From Planctomycetota bacterium (GTDB lineage: Bacteria; Planctomycetota; Phycisphaerae; Phycisphaerales; UBA1924): a stretch of DNA of 61,773 nucleotides. The DNA lies in contig JAJRXR010000027.1 of assembly GCA_024276195.1 (NCBI GenBank), forward strand, positions 1-61,773, in the 5' to 3' direction. The position numbers were made by a program, and so were the translations under genes. The notes under the pieces were generated by a model. That model saw only the letters and a program-made list of their open reading frames with translations. It made no database searches and was not told the origin of the DNA. Positions 26,992 to 35,787 of this stretch are shown here, one piece after another (within the stretch, counting starts at the first letter, position 1; each line of letters opens with the position of its first letter).

Positions 26992-27522
26992 TTACTCCAC
27001 GAGCCCTACGCCCATGCGGACGCTGACGGTTCGCGAGCCGCTGAGCTCGATGACCGCGTCCTGGGTGAAGAGTCCGACGAGGACGCCGGCGCTGGTGCGG
27101 ATCTGCGGGGCGCCATCGAAGCGGAACCAGATCGTGCCCGAGCCGCCGCCGCCGTTGCCGTGGACGATGCTGACGAGTTCAACTCCCGAAAAGAGGTCTG
27201 GGAAGACAACGGGCAGCTCAGGCTGACCGAGCGCGTCTACGCCCGCGACGGGCGAAGCGCCGGTGGTGACAATGCGGACGATCTGGGCGGTCTCGGCGTC
27301 CAGATCGATCGACACGCCGCTGGGCTCGCCCGAGGCCATGGCCAGCGAGCGGGCGTGGGTGAGCATGCGCGCCAGCTCATCAGCGGCGGCGCCCCGGCGC
27401 GCCTCCTCCAGGTTCCCGAGCGCGGGCATCACCGTCACCGCGATGATCGACATCAGGATCACTACAATCATCGCCTCGATGAGTGTGAAGGCCCTGACCG
27501 AGTTTGTACCGGAGACGGTCAC
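26992..27522 (-). CDS. Minor pseudopilin, GspH/FimT-like
   Basis: A 176-residue prepilin with AFTLIEAMIVVILMSIIAVTVMP and a GspH-type beta domain (SGEPSGVSIDLDAETAQIVRI; GTIWFRFDGAPQ). I chose the GTG at 27522 because GAGGAG lies 8 bases upstream and it follows the major pilin stop by 13 bases; the ATG 28 codons earlier would overlap the previous gene by 71 bases. Confidence 0.78.
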   Translation of the reverse strand: MTVSGTNSVRAFTLIEAMIVVILMSIIAVTVMPALGNLEEARRGAAADELARMLTHARSLAMASGEPSGVSIDLDAETAQIVRIVTTGASPVAGVDALGQPELPVVFPDLFSGVELVSIVHGNGGGGSGTIWFRFDGAPQIRTSAGVLVGLFTQDAVIELSGSRTVSVRMGVGLVE

Positions 27523-27535
27523 GCGTGGACGCTCC

Positions 27536-28027
27536 TCACAGCTCGTTGGCTGTCGCCAGCCCGCCCGCGCCGTTGCCGGCGGTGGTTGGATCGGTGGAGT
27601 TTGCATAGAAAACGGCCGTGGGTGGCGTGGCGTTGTTATCGACGTAGTAGTTCCAGCCGTAGCTCGTTGGGTTGCTGACGGTCCTCGATGCGGCTTCGAG
27701 CGAGCCGACCGACTGGATGGCGGCGGCGCCGGTGAACGGGTTGGCGGGCATGTCGAACTTGAAGACCACGCCGTCGGTGGTGAGCTGAGTGAGCGTGGGG
27801 TAGGGGTCCGAGCCGTTGATCACGGCGGTGGACCGGAAGCTGGCGATAGACGAGCGGGCGCCGGCGAGCGAGCTTTGCAGCGCGGTGGTCCGGGCCTCGT
27901 CGGTGACGCCAACGAACTGGGGCACGGCGATGGCCGCGAGGATGCCCAGGACAATCACGACCGAGAGCACCTCGAGGAGCGTGAATGCTCGTGAGCGTCT
28001 CGGGGATGTGGGGTCTGCGGCGAGCAT
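27536..28027 (-). CDS. Major pseudopilin, GspG-like
   Basis: A 163-residue prepilin with AFTLLEVLSVVIVLGILAAIAVPQFVG, then ARTTALQSSLAGARSSIASFR, the typical GspG/PulG-like helix. The C-terminal part contains PANPFTG and GWNYYVDN, resembling the conserved pseudopilin loop. The ATG at 28027 has AAGGAA 8 bases upstream and follows the GspF gene by 17 bases. Position right after gspE-gspF also fits the major subunit. Confidence 0.85.
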   Translation of the reverse strand: MLAADPTSPRRSRAFTLLEVLSVVIVLGILAAIAVPQFVGVTDEARTTALQSSLAGARSSIASFRSTAVINGSDPYPTLTQLTTDGVVFKFDMPANPFTGAAAIQSVGSLEAASRTVSNPTSYGWNYYVDNNATPPTAVFYANSTDPTTAGNGAGGLATANEL

Positions 28028-28044
28028 GGCGCGGTTCCTTCCGG

Positions 28045-29250
28045 TCAGTGGTTGACCTTGATCATCTGCCACATGGGCAGGAATACGGACAGAGCCACGA
28101 GCAGGACGATGCCCGCCATGGCGATGGTCATCATGGGCTCGATGAGCGTGTTGATGTTCTTCGAGAGGTGGTCCGCCTCACGGTCGTAGTGGCGTGCGAT
28201 GACGGAGCTGGCGCTGGCGAGTTCGGTCGAGTCCTTGCCCGCGCCGAGCATCCGCGTGGCGAACCCGGGGAGATACTCTGACGACTCGATCACATCGGCG
28301 AGCATCTCGCCGCTTCGCAGACGGTCGGACATCGAGTCGCACTCTCGGATAAATAGCGGGCGCCCGGTGGCGCGCCCGCCGATCTCGACGGCTTCCATCA
28401 GATCCAGCCCCGAGCCCACGCAGATGCTAAGCACACGGCTGAAGCGGGCGGACGTTGTCGCGACGACGATCTTGCCGATGTGCGGGATGCGGAGCAGGAT
28501 GCGCTCGAAGACATCGCGCCCGCGTGGGTTGCGATAGGCCGTGACGAGGCCAAAGATTATTCCGGCCAGAGCTGCGGCGTACCCCCACCACGCGGCCTTG
28601 ACCGAGTCGCCGATGGCCTGGACCACGAGTGTTGTCAGGGGCAAGTCCACGCCGTTGGCCTCGAAGATCTTGCCGAACTTGGGCACGACAAAGATGACGA
28701 TGACAGAGAGCGCGAACGCTACGAACGCCATCACGATCACCGGGTAGGTCAGCGCTCGCTTGAGCTGCTGACCGCTCTCGATCTGTTTTTCGAGCATGTC
28801 GGCCAGGTGCATCGTGACCTCGCTCAGGTTGCCGGTTTTTTCGGCGGCGCGCATCGTCTCGATGTAGACCTCGCCGAACACGTCCTTGTACTTGGTCAGC
28901 GCGTCGGTAATCTTGGCCCCGGACTCGATCATCACGGCCAGGTCCATCACCATCTCTCGATGGCGAGGGCGTTTCTCGTGCTCTGCGATGCTCTGGAGCC
29001 CGCGTCCAAGCGGGATCCGGGCCTCGACGAGCACGCTCAGCTCTCGCGTGAACGCGGCGACGTCCACGAGCTTGATCGCATCCCGGGACAGCAGGCTCTG
29101 CGAGCCCCCCACCGCAGAGATTTTGGTCGGCGTGAGCCCCTGCGACGAGAGCTCGCGGTAGGCCTCTTGCTCACTCTGCGCGGTGACCTTGCCCTGGGTT
29201 CGCCTGCCGCCCGCATCGAGGGCAGTGTATTTGTATTTCTTGGCGATCAT
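28045..29250 (-). CDS. Type II secretion / type IV pilus inner-membrane protein GspF/PilC
   Basis: A 401-residue polytopic platform protein. Two GspF repeats are visible: LVDVAAFTRELSVLVEARIPLGRGLQ...LTYPVIVMAFVAFALSVIVIFVVPKF and ATTSARFSRVLSICVGSGLDLMEAVE...LIEPMMTIAMAGIVLLVALSVFLPMW, each ending in TM helices. The N-terminal YTALDAGGRRTQGKVTAQSE is the standard start. Its ATG overlaps the gspE stop by four bases. Confidence 0.93.
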   Translation of the reverse strand: MIAKKYKYTALDAGGRRTQGKVTAQSEQEAYRELSSQGLTPTKISAVGGSQSLLSRDAIKLVDVAAFTRELSVLVEARIPLGRGLQSIAEHEKRPRHREMVMDLAVMIESGAKITDALTKYKDVFGEVYIETMRAAEKTGNLSEVTMHLADMLEKQIESGQQLKRALTYPVIVMAFVAFALSVIVIFVVPKFGKIFEANGVDLPLTTLVVQAIGDSVKAAWWGYAAALAGIIFGLVTAYRNPRGRDVFERILLRIPHIGKIVVATTSARFSRVLSICVGSGLDLMEAVEIGGRATGRPLFIRECDSMSDRLRSGEMLADVIESSEYLPGFATRMLGAGKDSTELASASSVIARHYDREADHLSKNINTLIEPMMTIAMAGIVLLVALSVFLPMWQMIKVNH

Positions 29251-30932
29251 GCGGCCACCTTCGGTGCAGTAAGAAGATCGTGGTCAAGCGACGCGTTGAG
29301 CTTGGACATCTCGCTGATGGCGGTCAGGCCCAGGCGTGCCTTGCCGATGCCGTCGTCGAGCATGGACCGCATCCCCTCGGTCCGGGCGCACACCCCTATC
29401 TCCTTGGTTGTCGCGTCGGCCTCGATGAGCTGCTGGATCGCCGAGGTCACACGGAGCATCTCGTACACGCCCAGGCGCCCGTGGAAGCCCGTGTTCATGC
29501 AGCGTGAGCACCCGCTCCCGCTGACAAACCCGACGGTGTCGGCGTCGGTCAGGCCAATGGCGCCCAGCTCGCCATGGCTCGGGGTGACGCTCTCGGAGCA
29601 GCACTCACAGACGCGCCGGACGAGGCGCTGCGCGATCACGCCCAGCAGCGCGTTGTTGATAGCGAACGGCGGCAGCTCGAAGTCTCGCAGGCGCGCGATC
29701 GACCCCACCGCGTCGTTCGTGTGGAGCGTTGAGAGCACGAGGTGCCCGGTCAACGCCGCCTGGACACCGATCTTGGCGGTCTCCTCGTCGCGGATCTCGC
29801 CGACGAGCACCACGTCCGGGTCCTGACGCAGGATCGAGCGGAGTGCGCTGGCGAAGGTCAGCCCGATCTCGTGGTTGGCCTGGATCTGGCGGATCATCGG
29901 CAGGCGGATCTCGACGGGATCCTCGATGGTCATGATGTTGCGGCTCGGCGTGTTGATGTGCGAGAGCGCGGTGTAGAGCGTGGTCGTCTTGCCCGAGCCT
30001 GTGGGGCCGGTGACAAGGATCATGCCGTGCGGCTTGGCGACCATCTTCTCGAACTGCTCGGTCATGTCGCTGGGCATGCCCAGGTCATGGATGGAGCCGA
30101 TGTCCGACGCGGGGCGCAGCAGGCGGAGAACGGCGTTCTCGCCGTGGACCGTGGGCAGGAGGCTCAGGCGAACGTCGATGACCTGGTCGCCGTGGTTGAA
30201 CCGGAACTTGCCGTCCTGCGGGCGGCGTGTCTGGGTCAGGTCGAGCTGGGCCATGACCTTGAGGCGTTGGACCATGCCCGCGTGGACGCTCATGTCCGGG
30301 GCTTGCTGAGACTGGAGAACGCCGTCGATGCGGTAGCGGAGCAGCAGCGCGTTCTCGTCCGGGTTCAGGTGGACATCGCTCGCGCCCGAGTCGATCGCGG
30401 CGGCGATGACCTGGTTGACCGCGACGACAATGGGCTCCTCGCCCGTCGTCAGATCCTCGTCCTTGTGATTGTAATCGCGGACGATGCCGGCGGCCCGGGC
30501 CAGGGAGTACGCCCGCGCGATCAGCCCGGAGAGCTGGTCCGAATCACAGATGACCGGGTCTATCTGGACCTTGAGGAGTTGGTTGATCTGGTCGATCGCG
30601 TTGAGGTTGAGCGGGTCCTCCATCGCGACGGTCGCGATCTCACCAAGAATGAACAGCGGGAAGACGTTGAGCTTCTCGGCGACCTGCTTGGGCACACGCA
30701 GCGCGTTCTGGAAGTCCACCTCGAACATATCCAGATCCACGAACGGGTATTCGCAGATCTTGGCTCGGGCGATCGCGAGCTCGCGCCCCGTGATGACCCG
30801 CAGGTCGAGCAGCGTCTGCGTAATGTCCCCCTCGTCCTGGGCGGCCTGGACGCGGGCGCGCTCGAACTCCTCGGGCGTGATCTGCCCGTCGTCAAGCATG
30901 GACCGGATGACAAACTGCGAAACGTCCTGCAC
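29247..30932 (-). CDS. Type II secretion / type IV pilus assembly ATPase GspE/PilB
   Basis: A 561-residue cytoplasmic hexameric ATPase powering pseudopilus assembly. It has an N1D-like N-terminal domain, then a Walker A GPTGSGKTTT (309-318), Asp box IEDPVEIRLPMIRQIQ, Walker B DPDVVLVGEIRDEETA and the His box (TGHLVLSTLHTNDAVGSIAR). A tetracysteine zinc module follows (CECC...CSRC). All motifs for activity are present. It lies between the PilZ gene and gspF and overlaps gspF. Confidence 0.94.
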   Translation of the reverse strand: MQDVSQFVIRSMLDDGQITPEEFERARVQAAQDEGDITQTLLDLRVITGRELAIARAKICEYPFVDLDMFEVDFQNALRVPKQVAEKLNVFPLFILGEIATVAMEDPLNLNAIDQINQLLKVQIDPVICDSDQLSGLIARAYSLARAAGIVRDYNHKDEDLTTGEEPIVVAVNQVIAAAIDSGASDVHLNPDENALLLRYRIDGVLQSQQAPDMSVHAGMVQRLKVMAQLDLTQTRRPQDGKFRFNHGDQVIDVRLSLLPTVHGENAVLRLLRPASDIGSIHDLGMPSDMTEQFEKMVAKPHGMILVTGPTGSGKTTTLYTALSHINTPSRNIMTIEDPVEIRLPMIRQIQANHEIGLTFASALRSILRQDPDVVLVGEIRDEETAKIGVQAALTGHLVLSTLHTNDAVGSIARLRDFELPPFAINNALLGVIAQRLVRRVCECCSESVTPSHGELGAIGLTDADTVGFVSGSGCSRCMNTGFHGRLGVYEMLRVTSAIQQLIEADATTKEIGVCARTEGMRSMLDDGIGKARLGLTAISEMSKLNASLDHDLLTAPKVAA

Positions 30933-30947
30933 AGATTCCTCTCTTGC

Positions 30948-31373
30948 CTATTCCTTGCTCTCTGGATCAACCGGCCCGCCCTCGAGCAGGGTGATGAGGT
31001 CGTCAATTTTCTTGAGTGACTCGGGCGACTGCCCGGCGAACGCGGTTCCGATCAGGTACGCCGGGCGTCGATCGGTCATCACCACCCGCTGGACCTTGAC
31101 GCGGCAGGCCAGGAGGATCTCCCCGCCCTGGTCTTCGAGGCTCATGATCTCGACGTCGAGGACCACGCCGCGAGGGACGAAGTACTGGCTGATCATGCCC
31201 ACGCCGCCGGATCCGAAATCGAGCACATCGGTGTTGACCCAACCATCCTGGGCGCCGGTCGCCGCTCCGAAGGCCACGATCGCCTGGTGCTCGCCCGCGA
31301 CACGCAGGCGCGCCGGCAGCGCCACCTCGTAGCGGGCGTTGCGCCGAACGATGAGTCCGTTCTGACCGCTCAT
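30948..31373 (-). CDS. PilZ-domain protein
   Basis: A 141-residue protein with a PilZ-like beta barrel. RRNARYEVALPARLRV carries the RxxxR-type c-di-GMP-binding start and VLDFGSGGVGM the (D/N)xSxxG-type second motif (here DFGSGG). It precedes gspE by 15 bases, suggesting c-di-GMP control of the secretion/pilus machine. This is inferred from family and position. The ATG at 31373 has GAGGA upstream. Confidence 0.75.
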   Translation of the reverse strand: MSGQNGLIVRRNARYEVALPARLRVAGEHQAIVAFGAATGAQDGWVNTDVLDFGSGGVGMISQYFVPRGVVLDVEIMSLEDQGGEILLACRVKVQRVVMTDRRPAYLIGTAFAGQSPESLKKIDDLITLLEGGPVDPESKE

Positions 31374-31543
31374 CTTCCAGATCCTCAAATACGAACCAAG
31401 GGCGCTCCAGCGTCCCAAGGAGTGAAATCACGCAGAATCGCTCTCGGGCGTTCAGACCGCCCAGTTGAGGGGGCCTCGTTCGATCCGGTGTTGATTGGGT
31501 ACTGAACGGTGTTTCAAACACACGTTCGTTCGCCTGACTGCCC

Positions 31544-31571
31544 TTGCCGAGGGCGAACGGGACCCTATACT
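31544..31571 (+). promoter_or_regulatory. Probable sigma-70-type promoter for rpsB-tsf
   Basis: TTGCCG and TATACT are separated by 16 bases, about 200 bases upstream of the rpsB start. Nothing coding lies in 31374-31773, so the transcript would have a leader of nearly 200 bases. Confidence 0.55.
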
Positions 31572-31646
31572 CGTGGGCTCGGTCCCGGTCGAGGGGGCGG
31601 GGCTTCGGGGTGGTTGACGCCGCCCTGATCGCAGATATTTTGACAC

Positions 31647-31665
31647 CGCCGGGGAATCCCCGGCG
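31647..31665 (+). promoter_or_regulatory. Perfect hairpin in the rpsB leader
   Basis: CGCCGGGGA-A-TCCCCGGCG is a perfect inverted repeat in the leader between the promoter and rpsB. It is not followed by a T tract, so it is not a plain terminator. Ribosomal protein S2 leaders are often autoregulatory, and this may be such a structure, but nothing here proves it. Confidence 0.45.
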
Positions 31666-31773
31666 ACAAACCAAGCGCCCTTTCGTGGATTGCGGCCCGC
31701 CGAGGCACGTTTTTCGGCTGGTCCATCTCGATCGCTTTCTGCGGGTGTCGCTGACGACGGATGGAAGACAGAC

Positions 31774-32643
31774 ATGGCCACGACACTTGTGCAGGATCTT
31801 ATCGAAGCTGGGATCCACTTTGGGCAGCGCTCGAGCGGATGGAACCCCCGGATGGAGCCGTACATCTACGGCAAACGCAACGGGATCCACATCATCGACA
31901 TCAAGGAGACCGTCAAGGGTCTGCTGCTGGCCAAGAAGTTCATCACCAAGACCGTCGCCGACGGCAAGGACGTCTGCTTCGTCGGCACCAAGCGCCAGGC
32001 CAAGGGCGTCATCGAGCAACGCGTCGGCGACGCCAAGATGCACTACGTCACCGAACGCTGGCTCGGCGGCACGCTCACCAACTTCCGCACCATCCGCTCC
32101 CGCCTCAAGAGGCTCGAAGAGCTCGAGGCCATCGAGGCCAACGACAACTTCCAGAGCTACTCCAAGAAAATGGAGTCCCAGCTCCGACGCGAGATGCGCA
32201 AGATCAAACGCAACCTCGACGGCATCCGCAACATGAGCAAGCTCCCCGGCGCCATCGTCGTCATCGACGTCCGGCGCGAGACCACCGCCCTCAAAGAGGC
32301 CCGCAAGCTCGGCATCCCCACCATCTGCCTCATCGACACCGACGCCAACCCCGAGGACGCGGACATCCCCATCCCCGGCAACGACGACTCGATGCGATCC
32401 ATCGACGTGGTGATCCGCGAGCTGTGCAAGGCCGTATCCGAGGGCAAGCAGGCCCGACAGACGGTCGATGCGGGGCAGGACGAGGGCGAGCAGGGCACGG
32501 GCGAGCCGGCGCGCAAGCGTTCGAGCCGCTCGCAGTTCCGGGCCGACGACTCCGGGGTCGCAAGCCCCGAGGCGGACAGCCAGACGCCCGCAGCAGCACC
32601 CGAATCGGCCCCGGCGCCGGCCCCCGCGCCGGCCGAGTCCTGA
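31774..32643 (+). CDS. rpsB: 30S ribosomal protein S2
   Basis: A 289-residue S2 with the conserved EAGIHFGQRSSGWNPRMEPYIYGKRNGIHIIDI start, FVGTKRQAKGVIEQ, ERWLGGTLTNF and IDTDANPEDADIPIPGNDDSMRSI. The C-terminal ~45 residues are a low-complexity Ala/Pro/Ser extension beyond the usual ~240-residue protein. It is followed by tsf, the classical order. The ATG at 31774 begins at the S2 N-terminus. Confidence 0.96.
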   Translation: MATTLVQDLIEAGIHFGQRSSGWNPRMEPYIYGKRNGIHIIDIKETVKGLLLAKKFITKTVADGKDVCFVGTKRQAKGVIEQRVGDAKMHYVTERWLGGTLTNFRTIRSRLKRLEELEAIEANDNFQSYSKKMESQLRREMRKIKRNLDGIRNMSKLPGAIVVIDVRRETTALKEARKLGIPTICLIDTDANPEDADIPIPGNDDSMRSIDVVIRELCKAVSEGKQARQTVDAGQDEGEQGTGEPARKRSSRSQFRADDSGVASPEADSQTPAAAPESAPAPAPAPAES

Positions 32644-32771
32644 CCGAACCAGACCGAGAGAACGACAACCATCCGAGTGGATCGCGCACCCGAGCGAGGC
32701 CCCGAGCGAGTGCGGGCGGGGCGGGGCGATCCGTGACTGACAAACGACACCACCCAACGGGAGAAGCGCCG

Positions 32772-33593
32772 ATGTCGATCAGCGCAAAAGATGTAATGGC
32801 CCTCCGCAACCGGACCGGGCTTCCGATGATGGCGTGCAAGAAGGCCCTGACCGACGCCGACGGCAACGCGGACAAGGCCGAGGAGATCCTCCGCAAGTCC
32901 CTCAAGGGCAAGATGGAGACCAAGTCCGACCGGGTCGCGGGCGAGGGACGCATCGGCGTCGCGTTCACGGGCGACGGGACCGCCGCGTCGATCGTCGAGC
33001 TCAAGGCCGAGACCGACTTCACCGCCAAGAACGAGAAGTTCATCGACGCGACGACCAAGCTGGCCGACCTGACGCTCAAGGCCGACGGGGCGGGCGAGGT
33101 CGAGCCGACGGACGAGATGACCGCGATCATCGACGATCTGCGCATCACCACGGGCGAGAACATCTCGCTCGGTCGCGCGCACAAGATCATCGGTGAAGCC
33201 GGCAAGTCCGCGTTCGGTAACTACATCCACCACGACGGCAAGACCGGCGTGCTCCTCCACGCCGAGGGCTCGATCAACGACGAGACGATGCGCAAGGTCT
33301 GCATGCACATCGCCGCAGCCTTCCCGCGCCCCGTGGGCGTGACGCCCGACGACATCCCCGCGGAGGTCGTCGAGAAGGAGCGGGCGTTCCGCCTGAGCCA
33401 GGCGGAAGAGAGCGGCAAGCCCCGCGAGATCGCCGAGAAAATGGTCGAGGGTGGCATGCGCAAGTTCTTCTCCGAGCTCGCCCTGCTCGAGCAGCCCTTC
33501 GTCATGGACACGGCTCAGAAGATCAAGGATGTTGTTGGCTCCGACGCGTGCGTCATCGGGTTCTACCGCTGGGAGGTCGGGCAGGAGGCCTGA
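32772..33593 (+). CDS. tsf: Translation elongation factor Ts
   Basis: A 273-residue guanine nucleotide exchange factor for EF-Tu. ISAKDVMALRNRTGLPMMACKKALTDADGN is the UBA-like N-terminus and VELKAETDFTAKNEKF the EF-Tu-binding core (TDFVA/KN motif). It follows rpsB by 128 bases; GGGAG lies 10 bases before the ATG at 32772. Confidence 0.96.
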   Translation: MSISAKDVMALRNRTGLPMMACKKALTDADGNADKAEEILRKSLKGKMETKSDRVAGEGRIGVAFTGDGTAASIVELKAETDFTAKNEKFIDATTKLADLTLKADGAGEVEPTDEMTAIIDDLRITTGENISLGRAHKIIGEAGKSAFGNYIHHDGKTGVLLHAEGSINDETMRKVCMHIAAAFPRPVGVTPDDIPAEVVEKERAFRLSQAEESGKPREIAEKMVEGGMRKFFSELALLEQPFVMDTAQKIKDVVGSDACVIGFYRWEVGQEA

Positions 33594-33721
33594 GCCCCTC
33601 CCCCAACAAGCCCTCTTCGGCGCCAACCCTCTCGCGCGAACAAATCAGGGACCAAGCCATGGGGCGCAGCGCGCCCCCCCCACTGGCCCCGACGCCCTGA
33701 TTGAGCCGATCCTCGCTGAGC

Positions 33722-35113
33722 ATGGACCAGACGCCCAGGCCATCCCGCCCGAGTCCATGGCCCGCGATGCTGATCGTGGGCGCTGTCCACACCGCCTTTC
33801 GCCTCTGGATCGCCCTCGGGCGGGGCATGTCCGGCCCGGGCCTCAGCGATGAGCAGCGCTTCCACCTCCCGGTGATCCGCACATTCGCTGAGCAGTGGCC
33901 CGGGCTGGATCTGAGCGACTACCTCGCCGCCTCGACACCCGGGTATCACATCGCGATGCTCGCCGTCTCACCCCTTGTCGGGGGTGAACTAATCCCCATG
34001 CGCCTGGCCAGCGGGGTGCTCATCACCATCATGCTCGTCGCCCTGACCTGGTTCAGCGCCAGGCGCCTGGGCACGCTGGGCGCGGTCTGCCTCGCGGCGC
34101 CACTGATCGCGTCGCCCTACCTCATGGCCGCCTCGACGCTGCTGCTGCCCGAGGGCGGCGCGTGGATGCTCCTGACGCTCATCATGGTGCTGGCCCTTCG
34201 CCCGCGGGTCTCGTGGACGACATACGCCGTCGGCGGCGCCCTTGTGCTCGCCACCGTCTTCACACGCCAGATCTTTCTCTGGACCGCCGGGCTGCTCTGG
34301 CTCGCGGCATGGCTCGGCTCGGAGCGTGACACGTTCCCCCCTACGTCGCTGGTCCCACCGCGAAAGGACTGGAAACTTGGCGCACGAAGCGTGCGCACAT
34401 CCATCGCGTTGGCTGCCACGCTGCCCGCGTTCGGGGCGCTTGCATATTTCTACCGTATCTGGGGCGGGCTGACCCCGCCGCAGTTCCAGGCAGGCGCCGA
34501 GAGCCAGATGGAGCTAGCCGGGACGCACACGGGCGTCAACCCGAGTGTCGTCCTTCTGACGCTGGCGTTGATCGGGTTCGGCGGCGTGTTCTTCGCTGGC
34601 TACTTCCTGGGGCCGATGAAGCGGGCCTGGGCGGAGCGCCGCGCGCTGTGCGCACAGGCTCTTGCGATCGGGGGCGGGATCGGGCTGGCGCTGGCGCTGG
34701 CGCTGCCGTCGTCGTTCAGCCGGGCGGACGGGCGGTACTCGGGGCTGTGGAACGCGATCGGGAAGCTGCCGACGATCGCCGAGAGAAGCCCGGTGATGCT
34801 GGCGCTGGCGCCGCTCGGGGGATTGACGCTCGCGGCGATCTGGCTCTGCCTGCCCCGACGCAGCGCGACCCTGCTGATCGGATCGGTCGTTGGATTCTCG
34901 ATCGCGCAGGCGGCCAACTTCCAGGCGTGGCAGCGGTATGTCGAGCCGATGGCGCTCATCGTCCTGGTGCTCGCCTCGTCGCTGGTCCGGGCGGAATCAC
35001 CCGGATCACCCGGGGGCGAACCCGTGCGGGCGCCCCGCTGGGTACACGCGGGGCCGCTGGCGCTTGGGGCCTTGCTCTTACTCGTGACGCTGACACGCAT
35101 CGGCCCCGCCTGA
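33722..35113 (+). CDS. Polytopic membrane protein resembling ALG10/DIE2 glucosyltransferases
   Basis: A 463-residue protein with about ten TM helices. DEQRFHLPVIRTFAEQWPGLDLSDYLAASTPGYH near the N-terminus resembles the ALG10 luminal motif DExFHxPQxxxYCxxxxxxWDxxITTPPGLY. ATVFTRQIFLWTAGLLW resembles its RQTNIxWxxF helix. ALG10 adds the terminal glucose to the eukaryotic lipid-linked oligosaccharide, so a lipid-linked-sugar glycosyltransferase is a reasonable but unproven guess. I chose the ATG at 33722; a TTG seven codons earlier is possible. It stands 128 bases after tsf. Confidence 0.5.
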   Translation: MDQTPRPSRPSPWPAMLIVGAVHTAFRLWIALGRGMSGPGLSDEQRFHLPVIRTFAEQWPGLDLSDYLAASTPGYHIAMLAVSPLVGGELIPMRLASGVLITIMLVALTWFSARRLGTLGAVCLAAPLIASPYLMAASTLLLPEGGAWMLLTLIMVLALRPRVSWTTYAVGGALVLATVFTRQIFLWTAGLLWLAAWLGSERDTFPPTSLVPPRKDWKLGARSVRTSIALAATLPAFGALAYFYRIWGGLTPPQFQAGAESQMELAGTHTGVNPSVVLLTLALIGFGGVFFAGYFLGPMKRAWAERRALCAQALAIGGGIGLALALALPSSFSRADGRYSGLWNAIGKLPTIAERSPVMLALAPLGGLTLAAIWLCLPRRSATLLIGSVVGFSIAQAANFQAWQRYVEPMALIVLVLASSLVRAESPGSPGGEPVRAPRWVHAGPLALGALLLLVTLTRIGPA

Positions 35114-35157
35114 GCACGCGATACACTCTCCCAAGACATTCATCGGGAGACCAACGC

Positions 35158-35751
35158 ATGGGCATCAAGGCAGGACCGGGCGAGCTCTACACCGTGCGCC
35201 GGAAGATCCTCAAGATCTTCGGCGCCGCGTTCCACGTCTACGACGCCCAGGGCCAGCTCGTGGGCTACTGCAAGCAGAAGGCGTTCAAGCTCAAGGAGGA
35301 CATCCGTCTGTTCACCGACGAGTCACGCTCGACGGAGCTACTCCGCCTGAGCGCGCGCAGCATTATCGATTTCGGCGCCACCTACGACGTCACCACGCCC
35401 GACGGCGGCGCGGTCGGATCGCTGCGGCGCAAGGGGCTCAAGTCCAGCTTTGTGCGCGATGAGTGGCTCGTCTTCGACGAGGAGGGCGAGCAGATCGCGA
35501 CCATCCGGGAGACCGGCTCGTTTACCCCCTTTGTGCGCCGGTACATCGACAACATCGCCGTCTTCTTCCCCCAGCGGTTCGAGGTTTTGCGCGAGAGTGA
35601 CGGCGCGCACATCGCAACCCTGCGACAGCACTTCAACCTGTTCGTGTACCGCCTGGGCGTGGCGATCCATCAGGACGACGAGAACCTCGACGAGCTGATG
35701 CTGCTCGGAGCAACATGCCTGATCGCGGCCATCGAAGGGCGCCAGAGCTAG
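35158..35751 (+). CDS. LURP-one/phospholipid-scramblase-like domain protein
   Basis: A 197-residue soluble protein. The YTVRRKILKIFGAAFHVYDAQGQLVGYCKQKAFKLKEDI start and repeated beta hairpins (YDVTTPDGGAVGSLRRKGLKS; WLVFDEEGEQIATIRE) fit the tubby-like beta-barrel of LURP-one-related/scramblase proteins. No catalytic motif is expected. The ATG at 35158 lies 44 bases after the ALG10-like gene, with CGGGAGA upstream. The superoxide dismutase gene follows by 36 bases. Function unknown. Confidence 0.65.
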   Translation: MGIKAGPGELYTVRRKILKIFGAAFHVYDAQGQLVGYCKQKAFKLKEDIRLFTDESRSTELLRLSARSIIDFGATYDVTTPDGGAVGSLRRKGLKSSFVRDEWLVFDEEGEQIATIRETGSFTPFVRRYIDNIAVFFPQRFEVLRESDGAHIATLRQHFNLFVYRLGVAIHQDDENLDELMLLGATCLIAAIEGRQS

Positions 35752-35787
35752 ACCCCCACATACAGCCACACCACACGGAGACAAGAG

